The notes below the pieces were generated by a model. It was not told the origin of the DNA and searched no databases. It saw only the letters and a list, made by a program, of their open reading frames with translations. A DNA stretch of 42,414 bases from positions 1 through 42,414 of the forward strand of contig JAGAFT010000243.1 of assembly GCA_017627975.1 (NCBI GenBank), written 5' to 3'. The position numbers were made by a program, and so were the translations under genes. The stretch comes from Oscillospiraceae bacterium. Its GTDB lineage: Bacteria; Bacillota_A; Clostridia; Oscillospirales; Oscillospiraceae. Positions 8,864-18,422 of the stretch are shown one piece after another (the stretch's first letter is position 1; each line of letters starts with the position of its first letter).

Positions 8864-9997
8864 TCAGATCTCCTTCCAGATATCCAGATATTTCCGAAGG
8901 TTGACTCCGGCTGACGAGCGGAGCTCGAAGTATGCATCCTTGCAGGTGAAGAGCAGAAGGTGAGTCTGCACCATTGCCATGCTGCTGATTTCTGTCAGAA
9001 AAAAGCGCTGATCTCCGCATTCGAGCCTGTCGTCATACTGACGCAGGGCTCCGACCGCAAGGACTTCCTCGCTGTGATCCGGGTGAACGCGCTTGAGCTC
9101 CAGCCCGCCGTCCTCAAACAGAAGCTCGCCGTCATGCGCAAATTCCCCGCTGTGCAGCAGCTCTTTCTGCCAGAGACCCCAGTCCGCCAGGGTTTCAAAC
9201 GGCTCCTTCGGATCGAAAAATCCGTATTCCGTGTAGGTCCGTTCGAATCCGCAGGAACAGGAAATCCGCGCCCCGCCGGCCCGGAGGGTTCCGATCCTCC
9301 GGCAGCCGGGACAGGCGTACAGAGCGCGTTCCATCCCTTCGGCGCGATGCTTTCCGCGATAGCGGACGGGATGGGTACGCTGCCTCTGCCAGGCATCTTC
9401 CGAGATGTCCCGTTCGATCAGGGCGTTGACTTCCGCGGCCGACATGGTTTTGAGCTGTTCCGGTGAATAGCAGGCGACCGGATGCCCGCGGACGGCTCCG
9501 CGGCAGATGTTCTTTCCCCAGCGCGGCAGACTGAGATAGCCGCCCTCCAGGCGAAACGTCACCAGGGAGGCGCCGCTGCTTTTCACAAGCTTTCCCGTAG
9601 CCGGGAAAATCGGACCGGTCCGCCCGTCCCAGCACTGTTCCCCTTCCGCGAAAAGGCAGACGGAATGCCCAACGTGCAGATGCCGGAGACAGGCCTTTAC
9701 GGTATCCATGCCGGTAGAGGCCTTGCGTCTCGGGATCGGAGCAAGAAGCCAGCGGATAAGTTTCGACAGCAAACCGAGACGGAACAGATGCTCGCTGGCT
9801 ACGAAATATGCCTGTTTTCCGCCCAGACAGACGCCGACGAGCAGAGGGTCCCAGCTCGTCACATGGTTGGAGACAAGAAGAAACGGCCCGTCAGCATGCA
9901 GCGTCTCTACACTGAGATTGAATTTTGCGCAGATCACAGGCCGGAGCAGGCAGGCAAGGAATCGATAGATCAGAACGTGTCTCCGATAGGGGTCCAT
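8864..9997 (-). CDS. PlsC-like 1-acylglycerol-3-phosphate acyltransferase with C-terminal zinc ribbon
   Basis: A 377-residue protein. Residues 45-50 form the acyltransferase H-x4-D motif (NHVTSWD), and residues 116-120 (FAEGE) correspond to the glycerol-phosphate-binding FPEG-x-R block, altered here. A zinc-ribbon-like segment at 229-250 (CPGC ... CSCG) and a roughly 120-residue tail follow; the tail is not part of standard PlsC (about 240 residues). It probably acylates lysophosphatidate or a related lipid at the membrane. It is the first gene of the operon, and GGGAGG lies about 12 bases before the ATG. Confidence 0.83.
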   Translation of the reverse strand: MDPYRRHVLIYRFLACLLRPVICAKFNLSVETLHADGPFLLVSNHVTSWDPLLVGVCLGGKQAYFVASEHLFRLGLLSKLIRWLLAPIPRRKASTGMDTVKACLRHLHVGHSVCLFAEGEQCWDGRTGPIFPATGKLVKSSGASLVTFRLEGGYLSLPRWGKNICRGAVRGHPVACYSPEQLKTMSAAEVNALIERDISEDAWQRQRTHPVRYRGKHRAEGMERALYACPGCRRIGTLRAGGARISCSCGFERTYTEYGFFDPKEPFETLADWGLWQKELLHSGEFAHDGELLFEDGGLELKRVHPDHSEEVLAVGALRQYDDRLECGDQRFFLTEISSMAMVQTHLLLFTCKDAYFELRSSAGVNLRKYLDIWKEI

Positions 9998-10070
9998 TTT
10001 TTCTTTATACCTCCCGATTGAGCTCAGTCAAAAGCCTGTTTGATCGCCATGCAGTAACAAAATATTTCAT

Positions 10071-10098
10071 ATTATATCATTTTCTTCCCGTTTATCAA
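10071..10098 (-). promoter_or_regulatory. Predicted sigma-70 promoter of the acyltransferase operon
   Basis: Read on the minus strand, TTGATA (10093-10098) and TATAAT (10071-10076) are 16 bases apart. The start codon at 9997 follows at a plausible distance. Confidence 0.65.
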
Positions 10099-10155
10099 GA
10101 TGCCGAAGCACAGAAGAAAGGAAATCCCTTCGCAAAACCGAAATATGACGGTGGC

Positions 10156-10184
10156 TTGCTCAGGGCGTTTCAGTATGATAAAAT
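10156..10184 (+). promoter_or_regulatory. Predicted sigma-70 promoter of addBA
   Basis: TTGCTC (10156-10161) and TAAAAT (10179-10184) are 17 bases apart and lie about 55 bases before the addB start. It is divergent from the acyltransferase promoter in the same 242-base gap. Confidence 0.5.
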
Positions 10185-10239
10185 AGACAAAACATGAGCC
10201 GGTATTTCCGGCCGAAGAACAGAAAACAGGGAATTGCGT

Positions 10240-13200
10240 ATGAGTTTGCGATTGATCACAGGAAAAGTCCGCAGCGGTAAAACCTCCTATATCATCGGGG
10301 AAATCCGGGAGGCGGTAAGAAAAGGGACAGAGCGCTCGCTGCTCCTTGTTCCGGAGCAATACAGCCATGAAGCGGAACGGGAGCTCTGCGAGGCCTGCGG
10401 CGACCGGCTTTCACTCTTTGCCGAGGTGATGAGCTTCAGCGGCTTTGCCCGCTGGAGCATGGGAAAGCACGGCGGAGGAGCGGAAATTCGTCTGGACAAG
10501 GCCGGGCGGCTGCTCTGCATGGCATCCGCACTGAAGGAGCTGCAGCCGACACTACGCCTGCTCGGAAGAGCGGCGGAAAACGTCGACCTGCAGCAGTTGC
10601 TTTTACGGGAAGCGGAAACCATCCGGGCCGCCGCAGCCGACAGCAACTCGCTTCGGACGCTGGCGGAGGAGCTGGACGGCGAGCTGGGCGGAAAGCTGAA
10701 GGAGCTTTCCCTGATTCTTGATACCTATGACGCGGTGATGGAACGCGCCGGCGCAACGACGGAAGAACCCCTCGGCCTTCTTGCCCGACAGCTGGAGCAG
10801 TTTGGGCTTCCTGAGTTTGACCGGGTCTATGTTGACGGGTTCATTGATTTTACCGGACTGGAGCAGGAAGTGCTTCGCTCTCTGCTGCGGCGAGGGAAGA
10901 GCCTGACCGTCTGCCTCCCGGCAACCGAAGAGAACAACGAAGAATTCCTCCTGCCGTCTCGCCTGGCGCTGGAGGCGCTGCGCGAAGCGGCGGAATCCGC
11001 CGGAGCGGAAGTCCGGGAAGAAAAGGTCGATCTTCGGGAACGCAAGAGTCCTCTCCCGTATTTTGCAGACCATCTGTTCGACTATGCCGCCGCCCCGGCG
11101 GATGCGGCCGACGGGAGCATCCGGCTGCTGCAGGCGGACAATCCGCGCGATGAGTGTGAGGCCTGCGCGGCCGAGATTCTGCACGCGGTGCGGGAAGAGG
11201 GCTGTCGCTGGCGCGACATCGCTGTCGCGGTTCGGGGGTTCGAGGACTATCGCGGCATTCTGGAAAACTGTTTCCGCCGCTATGAGATTCCGCTTTTCAT
11301 CACAAGACGGGATGAGGTGGCGGAAAGACCGCTTCCGCTCTGGATCGAGTCCGCTTATGACATCCTCCTGTCCGGCTGGGATCCGGAGGACGTAACCGCG
11401 TATCTGAGCTGCGGTCTCAGCGGACTGGATGAGGAGGACTGTGACGAGCTCTGCCGTTATCTTTATAAGTGGCAGCTGAAAGGCGGCGCGTGGCAGCGCC
11501 CGGAGCCCTGGCATCAGCATCCGGACGGATACGGAAAGCCCTGGAACGACGAGGCCGGAAAGCGCATACAGCGCATCAACCGCGCGCGCCGGTACGTCGC
11601 GAAGCCGCTTTTGAACCTGAAAGAGCGCTCCGCCGCCGCGGCGACGGCCGCCGAACACGCCGAAGCGCTTTCCGCGTTCCTGCGGGAGACACATGCGGCC
11701 GAGCGGCTGGAAAAGCGCGTGGAGCGTCTGGAACAGCAGGGAAACCTGGAGCTGCGCGCCGAATACAGCCAGCTCTGGACTCTCTGCCTCGAGGCCTTGC
11801 GCCAGATCACGGCGGTGCTGGGCAATACCGCCATGGACCTCGCCGGATTCCGGGATACCCTGCACGCGGTGCTGGCCGAGTATGACATCGGTTTGATCCC
11901 CGTTGCGCTGGACCGGGTTTCCGCCGGTGATTTTGACCGGATGCGGCGGCGGAATATCCGCCGTTTGATCGTGCTTGGCTGCAGCGACGACCGTCTGCCC
12001 GGCGCCCGTTCCGCCGGAGGAATCTTTAACTCCGCCGAGCTCGACGTGCTTGCGGAGCACAAGCTGATGATCGGCGGGGGAGAGGCGGAGCTCTGGCGGG
12101 AATACGCGATGATCTGGCACACGCTCTCTCTGCCGAAAGACCAGCTGATCCTGAGCTGTCCCGACACCGGAATGAAGGGCGAAGTCCAGATTCCCGCCAT
12201 GGTCTGGCACCAGGCCCGGAGGATCTTTTCCCTCCGCCCGGAGCGTACGCGAAAAGACGCAATCCGGCTGTCTGCCCGGCAGAGCGCGCTGACCCTCGCG
12301 GTCTCGGCGCAGCGTCCCGGCGCCGGTCCGGAAGCAAGGGCGGCGGCAGCCTGGTTTGCGGCCAATGAGCCGAAGCGCATGGAAAAGCTCCTGCACGACG
12401 CCGAGCTGCGGCGCACCGACCTCAGCCCGGGTGCGGTGGAAGCCCTCTACGGAAGACACATCCGGATCAGTCCCTCGCGGCTGGAGAGCTTTGCGGCCTG
12501 CCGCTTCGGGTATTACTGCAACTACGGCCTGAAGGCGGAAGAAGACCAGCCGGCTGCGTTTCGGGCTCCGGAGATCGGTACCTTCGTCCATGCCGTTCTG
12601 GAACAGACCGCCCGGGAAGTTGGGTTCAGAGGCGGCTTCCGGGAAGTCAGCGATGAGCAGCTTCGCGAAATCACCGATGCGGCGGTTGCGGATTATATTG
12701 CGACGGAGCTGGCCGGCTTCCGGGAGAAGACGGCTCGCTTCCGCTATCTGTTTGAGCGCGTCTGCAGGGATGTGTATCAGATCGTTCTGGACACGGCGGA
12801 AGAGCTCCGGCGCTCGGACTTTGTCCCGCTGAGCTTTGAACTGGATGTCTCGCGGCTCCCGGGAGAAGGAGCCGCGGAATCCGGCACGGGATCGCACAAT
12901 GGCACGGAAGAGCCCGGCGCAGAGAAGGAAAGCTTCCGCCTCACCGGGATTGCGGACCGCGTTGACGGATGGATTCACGGCGACCGTCTGTGGCTTCGCG
13001 TAGTGGACTATAAAACGGGCCGGAAAAAATTCAGCCTTTCGGATGTCTGGTACGGCAGAAACATGCAGATGCTTCTGTACCTGTTTACCCTCTGCGATCA
13101 CGCCGAAGCGCTCTATGGAAAGCCGGCCTTCCCCGCGGGAATTCTGTATCTTCCCGCACGGGAAGAGCTTTTGCAGTTTGACCGTGCGCCGGACGAGGAG

Positions 13201-13584
13201 GAGAGTGCCGCCAGGCGCCTGAAAGGGAAGCGGCGTTCCGGTCTCGTCCTGGATGATCCGGAGCTGATTGAGGCCTGGGAGCAGGGGGAGAGCAAGCAGT
13301 ATATCCCCGTCCGGGTCCTTCGCTCCGACCCCCTGGTCAGTCTGGAACAGATGGGCATGCTGCGCCGTCATGTTCAGCGCAGTCTGCGGGAGATGGCGGA
13401 GGAGATCCGTTCCGGCAGCATCGACGTGCATCCGAGCTATGTCTCCGAGAGCGACAACGCGTGCCGGAACTGTCCCTACCACCGAATCTGCCGCTTCGAG
13501 GAAGGGGAAAACGGCGAATTCAGCAGACCGACCCCGAAACTTGACGACGAGACCGTCTGGGCGCAGCTTCAGGAGGAAACATAA
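10240..13584 (+). CDS. addB: AddB: ATP-dependent helicase/nuclease subunit B
   Basis: An 1114-residue subunit of the AddAB complex, which resects DNA double-strand ends for recombination. G8-T15 forms a Walker A-like loop. The C-terminal nuclease domain has D923-Y-K-T-G preceded by an acidic ADRVDG strand and followed by a conserved Q. Four cysteines (C754, then C1075, C1078 and C1084 with C-x2-C-x5-C spacing) match the Fe-S cluster ligands known for the B. subtilis protein. ATG 10240 was chosen over TTG 10234 because ACAGGGA is better spaced from it. It overlaps addA by one base (TAATG), so the two are translationally coupled. Confidence 0.95.
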   Translation: MSLRLITGKVRSGKTSYIIGEIREAVRKGTERSLLLVPEQYSHEAERELCEACGDRLSLFAEVMSFSGFARWSMGKHGGGAEIRLDKAGRLLCMASALKELQPTLRLLGRAAENVDLQQLLLREAETIRAAAADSNSLRTLAEELDGELGGKLKELSLILDTYDAVMERAGATTEEPLGLLARQLEQFGLPEFDRVYVDGFIDFTGLEQEVLRSLLRRGKSLTVCLPATEENNEEFLLPSRLALEALREAAESAGAEVREEKVDLRERKSPLPYFADHLFDYAAAPADAADGSIRLLQADNPRDECEACAAEILHAVREEGCRWRDIAVAVRGFEDYRGILENCFRRYEIPLFITRRDEVAERPLPLWIESAYDILLSGWDPEDVTAYLSCGLSGLDEEDCDELCRYLYKWQLKGGAWQRPEPWHQHPDGYGKPWNDEAGKRIQRINRARRYVAKPLLNLKERSAAAATAAEHAEALSAFLRETHAAERLEKRVERLEQQGNLELRAEYSQLWTLCLEALRQITAVLGNTAMDLAGFRDTLHAVLAEYDIGLIPVALDRVSAGDFDRMRRRNIRRLIVLGCSDDRLPGARSAGGIFNSAELDVLAEHKLMIGGGEAELWREYAMIWHTLSLPKDQLILSCPDTGMKGEVQIPAMVWHQARRIFSLRPERTRKDAIRLSARQSALTLAVSAQRPGAGPEARAAAAWFAANEPKRMEKLLHDAELRRTDLSPGAVEALYGRHIRISPSRLESFAACRFGYYCNYGLKAEEDQPAAFRAPEIGTFVHAVLEQTAREVGFRGGFREVSDEQLREITDAAVADYIATELAGFREKTARFRYLFERVCRDVYQIVLDTAEELRRSDFVPLSFELDVSRLPGEGAAESGTGSHNGTEEPGAEKESFRLTGIADRVDGWIHGDRLWLRVVDYKTGRKKFSLSDVWYGRNMQMLLYLFTLCDHAEALYGKPAFPAGILYLPAREELLQFDRAPDEEESAARRLKGKRRSGLVLDDPELIEAWEQGESKQYIPVRVLRSDPLVSLEQMGMLRRHVQRSLREMAEEIRSGSIDVHPSYVSESDNACRNCPYHRICRFEEGENGEFSRPTPKLDDETVWAQLQEET

Positions 13585-16500
13585 TGGACTTTACAAATGC
13601 ACAGCTTCAGGCCATCTGCTGCCGGGGCAGCAGTGTTCTTGTCTCCGCCGGCGCGGGCAGCGGAAAGACCCGCGTCCTGACCGAGAGGCTGATGGAATAC
13701 ATAGACCCGCAGCACTCCGACGCGCCTGCCGAGGACATTGACCGCTTCCTTGTGATCACCTTTACCCGCGCCGCCGCGGGGGAACTGCGCGCCCGCGTGA
13801 CCGATGCCATTGCCCAGCGCCTGCGCCGGAACCCGCAGAACGCGCACCTGCGCCGGCAGATTCTTCTCTGCCGCAATGCCCAGATCGGTACGATCCACTC
13901 CTTCTGCGCCTCGATTCTTCGCGAATATGCGGGCGCGCTGGGCATTTCTCCCGCCTTTCGGATTCTGGAGGAGGAGAAGAGCGAGCGCCTGCGCGCCGCG
14001 GCGCTGGAGCGTGTGCTGGACCGCTGCTACGAAAGCGGCTCTGAGGACTTCCTGAGCCTGACAGACCGGGTCGGCGCCGGAAGGGATGACACCCGTCTGG
14101 CAGAGCTGATCCTGAAGCTCCATGCCGACATGCAGAGCCATGCACGCCCGGAACGCTGGGTCCAGGAACAGATTGACCAGTTTTCGGATGCCTGCGGCGA
14201 AATCGAAGAAACGCCCTGGGGCCGCGAGCTTCTGGAGGATGCCCGAAGTGAAGCAAGCTTCTGGTGCGAGTGCATGGAAGAGGCGCTTTCGTACATGCAG
14301 GCCGAGGAAAAGGTCAGACAGGCCTATGAAAAGAGCTTTGCCGAGACCGCCGGGGCTCTTCGGACCCTCTGCACGGCCCTCGGACAGGGCTGGGACGCGG
14401 CGGCCGCGTGTTTTCCGATCGCCTTTCCGCGCATCTCCGGCATCCGGAACAACCCCGCGCCGGAGCTCGCCGCGGAGCTCAAAAACACCAGGGAACAGTG
14501 CAAAAAGGCCATGGAAAAACTGGCGGAGCTATTCTCCGCCTCCTCTGCGCAGGTTCTTGCGGATCTTCGGGATACCGCGGGCGGGATGCGAACCCTGCTC
14601 ACGGTGGTGCAGGAGCTGGAAAACGAGTTCAGCCGCGCAAAGACCCGCATCAACGCCCTGGATTTTTCGGATCTTGAGCATCTGTCTATCCGCCTTCTGA
14701 CCGGCGTTGACGGAACCCCCTCCCAGGCGGCGGAAGAAATCGCCTCGCGCTTCACCGAGGTGATGGTGGATGAATACCAGGATGTCAGCCGGGTTCAGGA
14801 CCAGATCTTCCGCGCGGTCAGCCGGGCGGGAGAAAACCTGTTCTTTGTCGGCGACCTGAAGCAGTCGATTTATCGCTTTCGCCTTGCCGACCCCGAGATT
14901 TTCAATGAAAAAAACCGCCTTTATGCAGAAGCGGGGCGCAAAGAACGCGTCATCCGCCTGCAGGAAAATTTCCGCTCCGTCCCGGAAATCCTGAATGCCG
15001 TCAACGCGGTGTTCTGCCGCTGCATGAGCGAGCGCCTGGGCAATCTCGATTACGGACCGGCGGACATGCTGGTTCCCGGCCTTGAGGGAACTTCGAGCGG
15101 CCTTATTCCGGAGCTTCTGCTCCTTCCGAGGGAGGAAGCGGAAAATACCGATCTGGAGGCCGAAGCGGCCCAGACCGCCGCCGAGATTCTTTCCCTCATG
15201 AAGGACGGGACCGTTCGGGACGGCGACACGCTGCGCCCGGTCCGCTTTGGGGACATCGCGATCCTTCTGCGCTCGGCAAATGCCGTGGGCGGCGTATTCC
15301 GCAGGGTCCTGCTCTCCATGGGCATTCCCGTCAGTGCCGGTGCGGGAAGCGACTTCTACAGCAGTATGGAGGTGTCCATGGTCTTTTCGATGCTCTCGGT
15401 CATGGACAATCCGCATCGGGATATCCCGCTGCTTTCGCTCCTGAGCTCGCCGGCTTTCGGCTTCAGCGCCGAGAAATTGAGCCTGATTCGCGCCGTGCGG
15501 CCGGACACGGATTTCTATACCGCGCTCTGTGCGTCCGGCGACAGCGACGCCCAGAGCTTCGTCGAACGGCTTCGGCGGCTGCGGGATGATGCCCCGGACC
15601 TGAATGCCGCGGGGCTCGTTGACCGAATGATCGAAGAACTGGATCTCTATGCCCTGGCGGCCGCCATGCCGGACGGGGAACAGCGGCTTCAGCGCCTTCT
15701 GGATATCACTGCCATGGCCGAGACCTTCTCCAGGAGCGGAGAATACGGCCTGCACCGTTTCGTGACATGGCTGCGCAGCATGGAGAAAAAGAGCCTGGAC
15801 CCGGAGAGCTGTTCCGACGGAAGCGACGCGGTGCAGATTCTCTCCATCCACCGCTCCAAGGGCCTGGAGTTTCCGGTGGTATTTGTCTGCGGCCTGGGGC
15901 GAAGCTTCAACCGGCAGGATACCAGGGAAGCGGTCCTGATCCATCCGGAACTCGGCCTGGGGCCAAAGCGTACCGATCCGGCGCGAAAAGTGGAATACCC
16001 CACCGCCCGGCGCCGGGCAATCGCGCGGCGCCTCACGCGGGACATGCTCTCGGAGGAGATGCGTCTTCTCTATGTTGCCATGACCCGTGCCAGGGACCGC
16101 CTGTATATGACCGCCTGCGTGCGAAAGATTGATGACTTGCTTGCGCAGGCAGACCGGCTTCGCTCCTGGGCAAAAATTCCCGCGCCGCTTTTGGAGGGGG
16201 CGGGGAACGCATTGCCGTGGCTGCTCCCGACGGCGCTGGACGGTACCGCCCTGCGGTATCGCATCTGTACCGGAGAGAAAGCGGACAATCCTTCCGGGCA
16301 GGAGGAAGAACCCGGTAACGAGGCTGGGGATGCGGAGCTGATGGCAAGGCTGGACCGAAACCTGAACTACCGTTACCCATGGCAGCGGGCGGAACAGCTT
16401 CCCTCCAAACTGACCGCCACCGCGCTCAAGACCCCCGATCCGGACGCCCTTCCGCTCTATACGGAACCGGCGGAGAAGGAGGCGGCCTCACCCCGTCCGC

Positions 16501-17063
16501 GTTTCCGGGCGGACTTCCCCGAGCCGGATCTGAGCCGCGCCGCGCTCTCTGCCGCGGAGCAGGGGACCGCAGCCCACATGGTTCTGCAGCAGATTGATCT
16601 GTCCCGGACCGGTACGGCGGAAGAAATCCGTCAGGAGATCAGTCGTCTGGAACAGCAGCGTTTCCTCACACGGGAAGAGGTCGAGGCGGTGGATCCGGAA
16701 AAGATCAGAACCTTCTTTTCCACTGAGATCGGGCAGCGGATCTGCCGCGCGGAAACGGTCTGGAGAGAGTTTCGTTTTTCCCTGATGTGCGACATCCGGG
16801 AGCTTCTTCCCGGGGAAGATGCGGAAGAACGGGTGCTTCTTCAGGGTGTGATCGACTGCTTCTTCCTGGAAGACGGGGAGCTGGTGCTGGTGGACTATAA
16901 AACCGACCGCGTGGAGAAGGAAGAGGAAATACGCTCGAGGGCCGAGCACTACCGTGTACAGCTGGAAACCTACGAAAGGGCGCTGAAACGGATTTTCGGC
17001 CTTCCGGTGAAGGAAAAGCGGCTCTGCTTCCTCCGAACCGGCATTTCCGTGATCCTGCCTTAA
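13584..17063 (+). CDS. addA: AddA: ATP-dependent helicase/nuclease subunit A
   Basis: A 1159-residue UvrD-type helicase with a C-terminal RecB-type nuclease. The Walker A motif is G23-T29 (GAGSGKT), Walker B is VDEYQDV at about 395, and further helicase motifs include QENFRS, SIHRSKGLEFP and LLYVAMTRARDRLY. The nuclease block has LVDYKTD near residue 1110, followed by a Q-x3-Y signature. Length and layout are normal for Firmicutes AddA. AGGAGG stands seven bases before the ATG, inside the end of addB. A strong terminator follows directly. Confidence 0.96.
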   Translation: MDFTNAQLQAICCRGSSVLVSAGAGSGKTRVLTERLMEYIDPQHSDAPAEDIDRFLVITFTRAAAGELRARVTDAIAQRLRRNPQNAHLRRQILLCRNAQIGTIHSFCASILREYAGALGISPAFRILEEEKSERLRAAALERVLDRCYESGSEDFLSLTDRVGAGRDDTRLAELILKLHADMQSHARPERWVQEQIDQFSDACGEIEETPWGRELLEDARSEASFWCECMEEALSYMQAEEKVRQAYEKSFAETAGALRTLCTALGQGWDAAAACFPIAFPRISGIRNNPAPELAAELKNTREQCKKAMEKLAELFSASSAQVLADLRDTAGGMRTLLTVVQELENEFSRAKTRINALDFSDLEHLSIRLLTGVDGTPSQAAEEIASRFTEVMVDEYQDVSRVQDQIFRAVSRAGENLFFVGDLKQSIYRFRLADPEIFNEKNRLYAEAGRKERVIRLQENFRSVPEILNAVNAVFCRCMSERLGNLDYGPADMLVPGLEGTSSGLIPELLLLPREEAENTDLEAEAAQTAAEILSLMKDGTVRDGDTLRPVRFGDIAILLRSANAVGGVFRRVLLSMGIPVSAGAGSDFYSSMEVSMVFSMLSVMDNPHRDIPLLSLLSSPAFGFSAEKLSLIRAVRPDTDFYTALCASGDSDAQSFVERLRRLRDDAPDLNAAGLVDRMIEELDLYALAAAMPDGEQRLQRLLDITAMAETFSRSGEYGLHRFVTWLRSMEKKSLDPESCSDGSDAVQILSIHRSKGLEFPVVFVCGLGRSFNRQDTREAVLIHPELGLGPKRTDPARKVEYPTARRRAIARRLTRDMLSEEMRLLYVAMTRARDRLYMTACVRKIDDLLAQADRLRSWAKIPAPLLEGAGNALPWLLPTALDGTALRYRICTGEKADNPSGQEEEPGNEAGDAELMARLDRNLNYRYPWQRAEQLPSKLTATALKTPDPDALPLYTEPAEKEAASPRPRFRADFPEPDLSRAALSAAEQGTAAHMVLQQIDLSRTGTAEEIRQEISRLEQQRFLTREEVEAVDPEKIRTFFSTEIGQRICRAETVWREFRFSLMCDIRELLPGEDAEERVLLQGVIDCFFLEDGELVLVDYKTDRVEKEEEIRSRAEHYRVQLETYERALKRIFGLPVKEKRLCFLRTGISVILP

Positions 17064-17069
17064 GAACAA

Positions 17070-17101
17070 AACAACCCCGCCTTTTCGGGCGGGGTTGTTT
17101 G
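17070..17101. terminator. Rho-independent terminator after addA
   Basis: A perfect 12-bp stem (17070-17081 with 17088-17099) has a six-base loop and a short T-rich run on both sides. It can also stop the leftward PAP2 gene. Its core CCCCGCC/GGCGGGG is shared with the hairpins found further right. Confidence 0.9.
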
Positions 17102-17178
17102 CGCAATCGTTTGTTTTGGCTGCCTGTTTCAGAATCATGCTCCGGCCGGGGCCGCACAGGGGCATGGGCGCTCCGGGA

Positions 17179-18015
17179 TCAGTGCTTCCCCTGATAGGTG
17201 CCGGATGCAGTGCCGCTGTGACGGGAGCTTTTCGGCGAAGAGCCTTTCGCCTGGTGCCTTGCGGCGGCATGGCGGGAGGACCCCTCCTCACGGCCGGAGG
17301 CGGAGCGGCGATCGGAGACGGAAGAGACACCGGACTTCACCGTTCCGGCAACCGCCTTGAGATCCGGCTTGCCTTCGATCCCGCTGTACAGAAGGAAGTC
17401 ATAGAACTTGCCTTCCCCGGCGTGATTTTCGAGAAAGCGGAAAATCAGCTGGGTGATCAGCGCCGCCACAAAACCGGAAAAGACGCCGATCAGCAGCGCA
17501 AAGAGAACATCGGAGGGATAATGCGCCATGAGATAGTTCCGGGAGAACATCATCAGCAGGACCCAGATCGCACCGGGAATAAACCAGCGCTTTCCACGCA
17601 TGAGGCAGAGGCCGGTGACACCCGCGGCCGCGGCCGTCACATGTCCCGAGGGAAAGGAGAATCCGTCTTCGGCCGGAGCCCCGACAAACTGCCACCACTG
17701 GCGGAACTGATCCACCGTCTCAAAAGGCCGCGGTCTTGCGATCTGATCTTTCAGGATGATGTTGGTGATCAGCGCGCCGCAGCAGACAGCGCCGAAAATG
17801 CACACGCCGGTACGGCGATAGCGGGGGAAGAGCATCAGCACGACCGCCAGCAGAAAGAACAGAATACCCTTTTCGCCGAGAAGCGTAATGATCCTGTTCA
17901 GGGGGGTGAGAACGGAACCGGCAAGCTCTGCCATCCTGTGCGCAAAGGAAAGAATCGCCATGTCATAGCCGGAAAAGAAACTGTTCAGCCAGAGGGCTTC
18001 GGCAGTAAGGCTCAT
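17179..18015 (-). CDS. PAP2-family membrane phosphatase
   Basis: A 278-residue protein with about six membrane segments and all three acid-phosphatase motifs: K-x6-RP (KDQIARPRP), PSGH, and SR-x5-H-x3-D (SRNYLMAHYPSD). Such enzymes remove phosphate from lipids such as undecaprenyl diphosphate or phosphatidate at the outer face of the membrane. The roughly 50-residue tail is rich in Ser, Arg, His and Gly, looks disordered and is not part of the usual domain. ATG 18015 was preferred over GTG 18024 because AAGCAGG sits eight bases upstream; the longer start is possible. Confidence 0.88.
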   Translation of the reverse strand: MSLTAEALWLNSFFSGYDMAILSFAHRMAELAGSVLTPLNRIITLLGEKGILFFLLAVVLMLFPRYRRTGVCIFGAVCCGALITNIILKDQIARPRPFETVDQFRQWWQFVGAPAEDGFSFPSGHVTAAAAGVTGLCLMRGKRWFIPGAIWVLLMMFSRNYLMAHYPSDVLFALLIGVFSGFVAALITQLIFRFLENHAGEGKFYDFLLYSGIEGKPDLKAVAGTVKSGVSSVSDRRSASGREEGSSRHAAARHQAKGSSPKSSRHSGTASGTYQGKH

Positions 18016-18056
18016 AAAAAACACCTGCTTCCTGTGAAATCGCTGTACTTGGACAC

Positions 18057-18085
18057 ATTATACAGTTTTTGTTCATAATGCGCAA
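18057..18085 (-). promoter_or_regulatory. Predicted promoter of the PAP2 gene
   Basis: On the minus strand, TTGCGC (18080-18085) and TATAAT (18057-18062) are 17 bases apart, about 40 bases before the start codon. Confidence 0.65.
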
Positions 18086-18166
18086 GATGGAAATTACAAA
18101 GCGCCTAATCCATGAAGAATTTTAATTAATTCATGAGAAAACCTACACGAATCAGGACAAAATGAT

Positions 18167-18195
18167 TTGACACTATATTAACAGTGACGTATAAT
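18167..18195 (+). promoter_or_regulatory. Consensus sigma-70 promoter P1 of the V-ATPase operon
   Basis: TTGACA (18167-18172) and TATAAT (18190-18195) are 17 bases apart, an exact match to consensus. A transcript would carry a leader of about 220 bases. Apart from these promoters and a small hairpin I see nothing else in the 407-base gap 18016-18422. Confidence 0.85.
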
Positions 18196-18305
18196 ATGTG
18201 CGAATGAAACCGGTTTCAACCGGAAATTGCTTTGTTTTGGGCACTCTGCATAGGAAAATAATGCCATGCTGTCATTTTTTTGTCATGCGGTCGGCGCTTT
18301 TTACC

Positions 18306-18334
18306 TTGCACGAAGAACAAAAGCAGAGTATAAT
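18306..18334 (+). promoter_or_regulatory. Second sigma-70 promoter P2 of the V-ATPase operon
   Basis: TTGCAC (18306-18311) and TATAAT (18329-18334) are 17 bases apart. It lies 139 bases downstream of P1, giving a leader of about 80 bases. The ten-base word ACCGGAAATT occurs at 18219-18228 and again at 18391-18400, once after each promoter. Confidence 0.75.
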
Positions 18335-18356
18335 AAACAAAGCATTATGTACAAAT

Positions 18357-18380
18357 TCCCGCAGATTCTGATCTGCGGGA
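18357..18380 (+). other. Hairpin in the V-ATPase operon leader
   Basis: A 10-bp perfect stem (18357-18366 with 18371-18380) with a four-base loop lies downstream of both promoters. Five T's follow four bases after the stem. It could be an attenuator, an mRNA-stabilising hairpin, or incidental. Confidence 0.45.
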
Positions 18381-18422
18381 GACGGTTTTTACCGGAAATT
18401 TTCACAAAAGGGAGGTGTGTCC

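Noticed and set aside
9232..9262. TTCGAATCC-type words resembling a tRNA T-loop
   Set aside because: They lie inside the acyltransferase coding sequence, and no cloverleaf can be folded around them.
10603..13482. A 959-codon open frame on the minus strand
   Set aside because: It is the antisense shadow of addB. The high GC content and codon pattern keep this frame open, and the product is low-complexity with no family resemblance or ribosome site.
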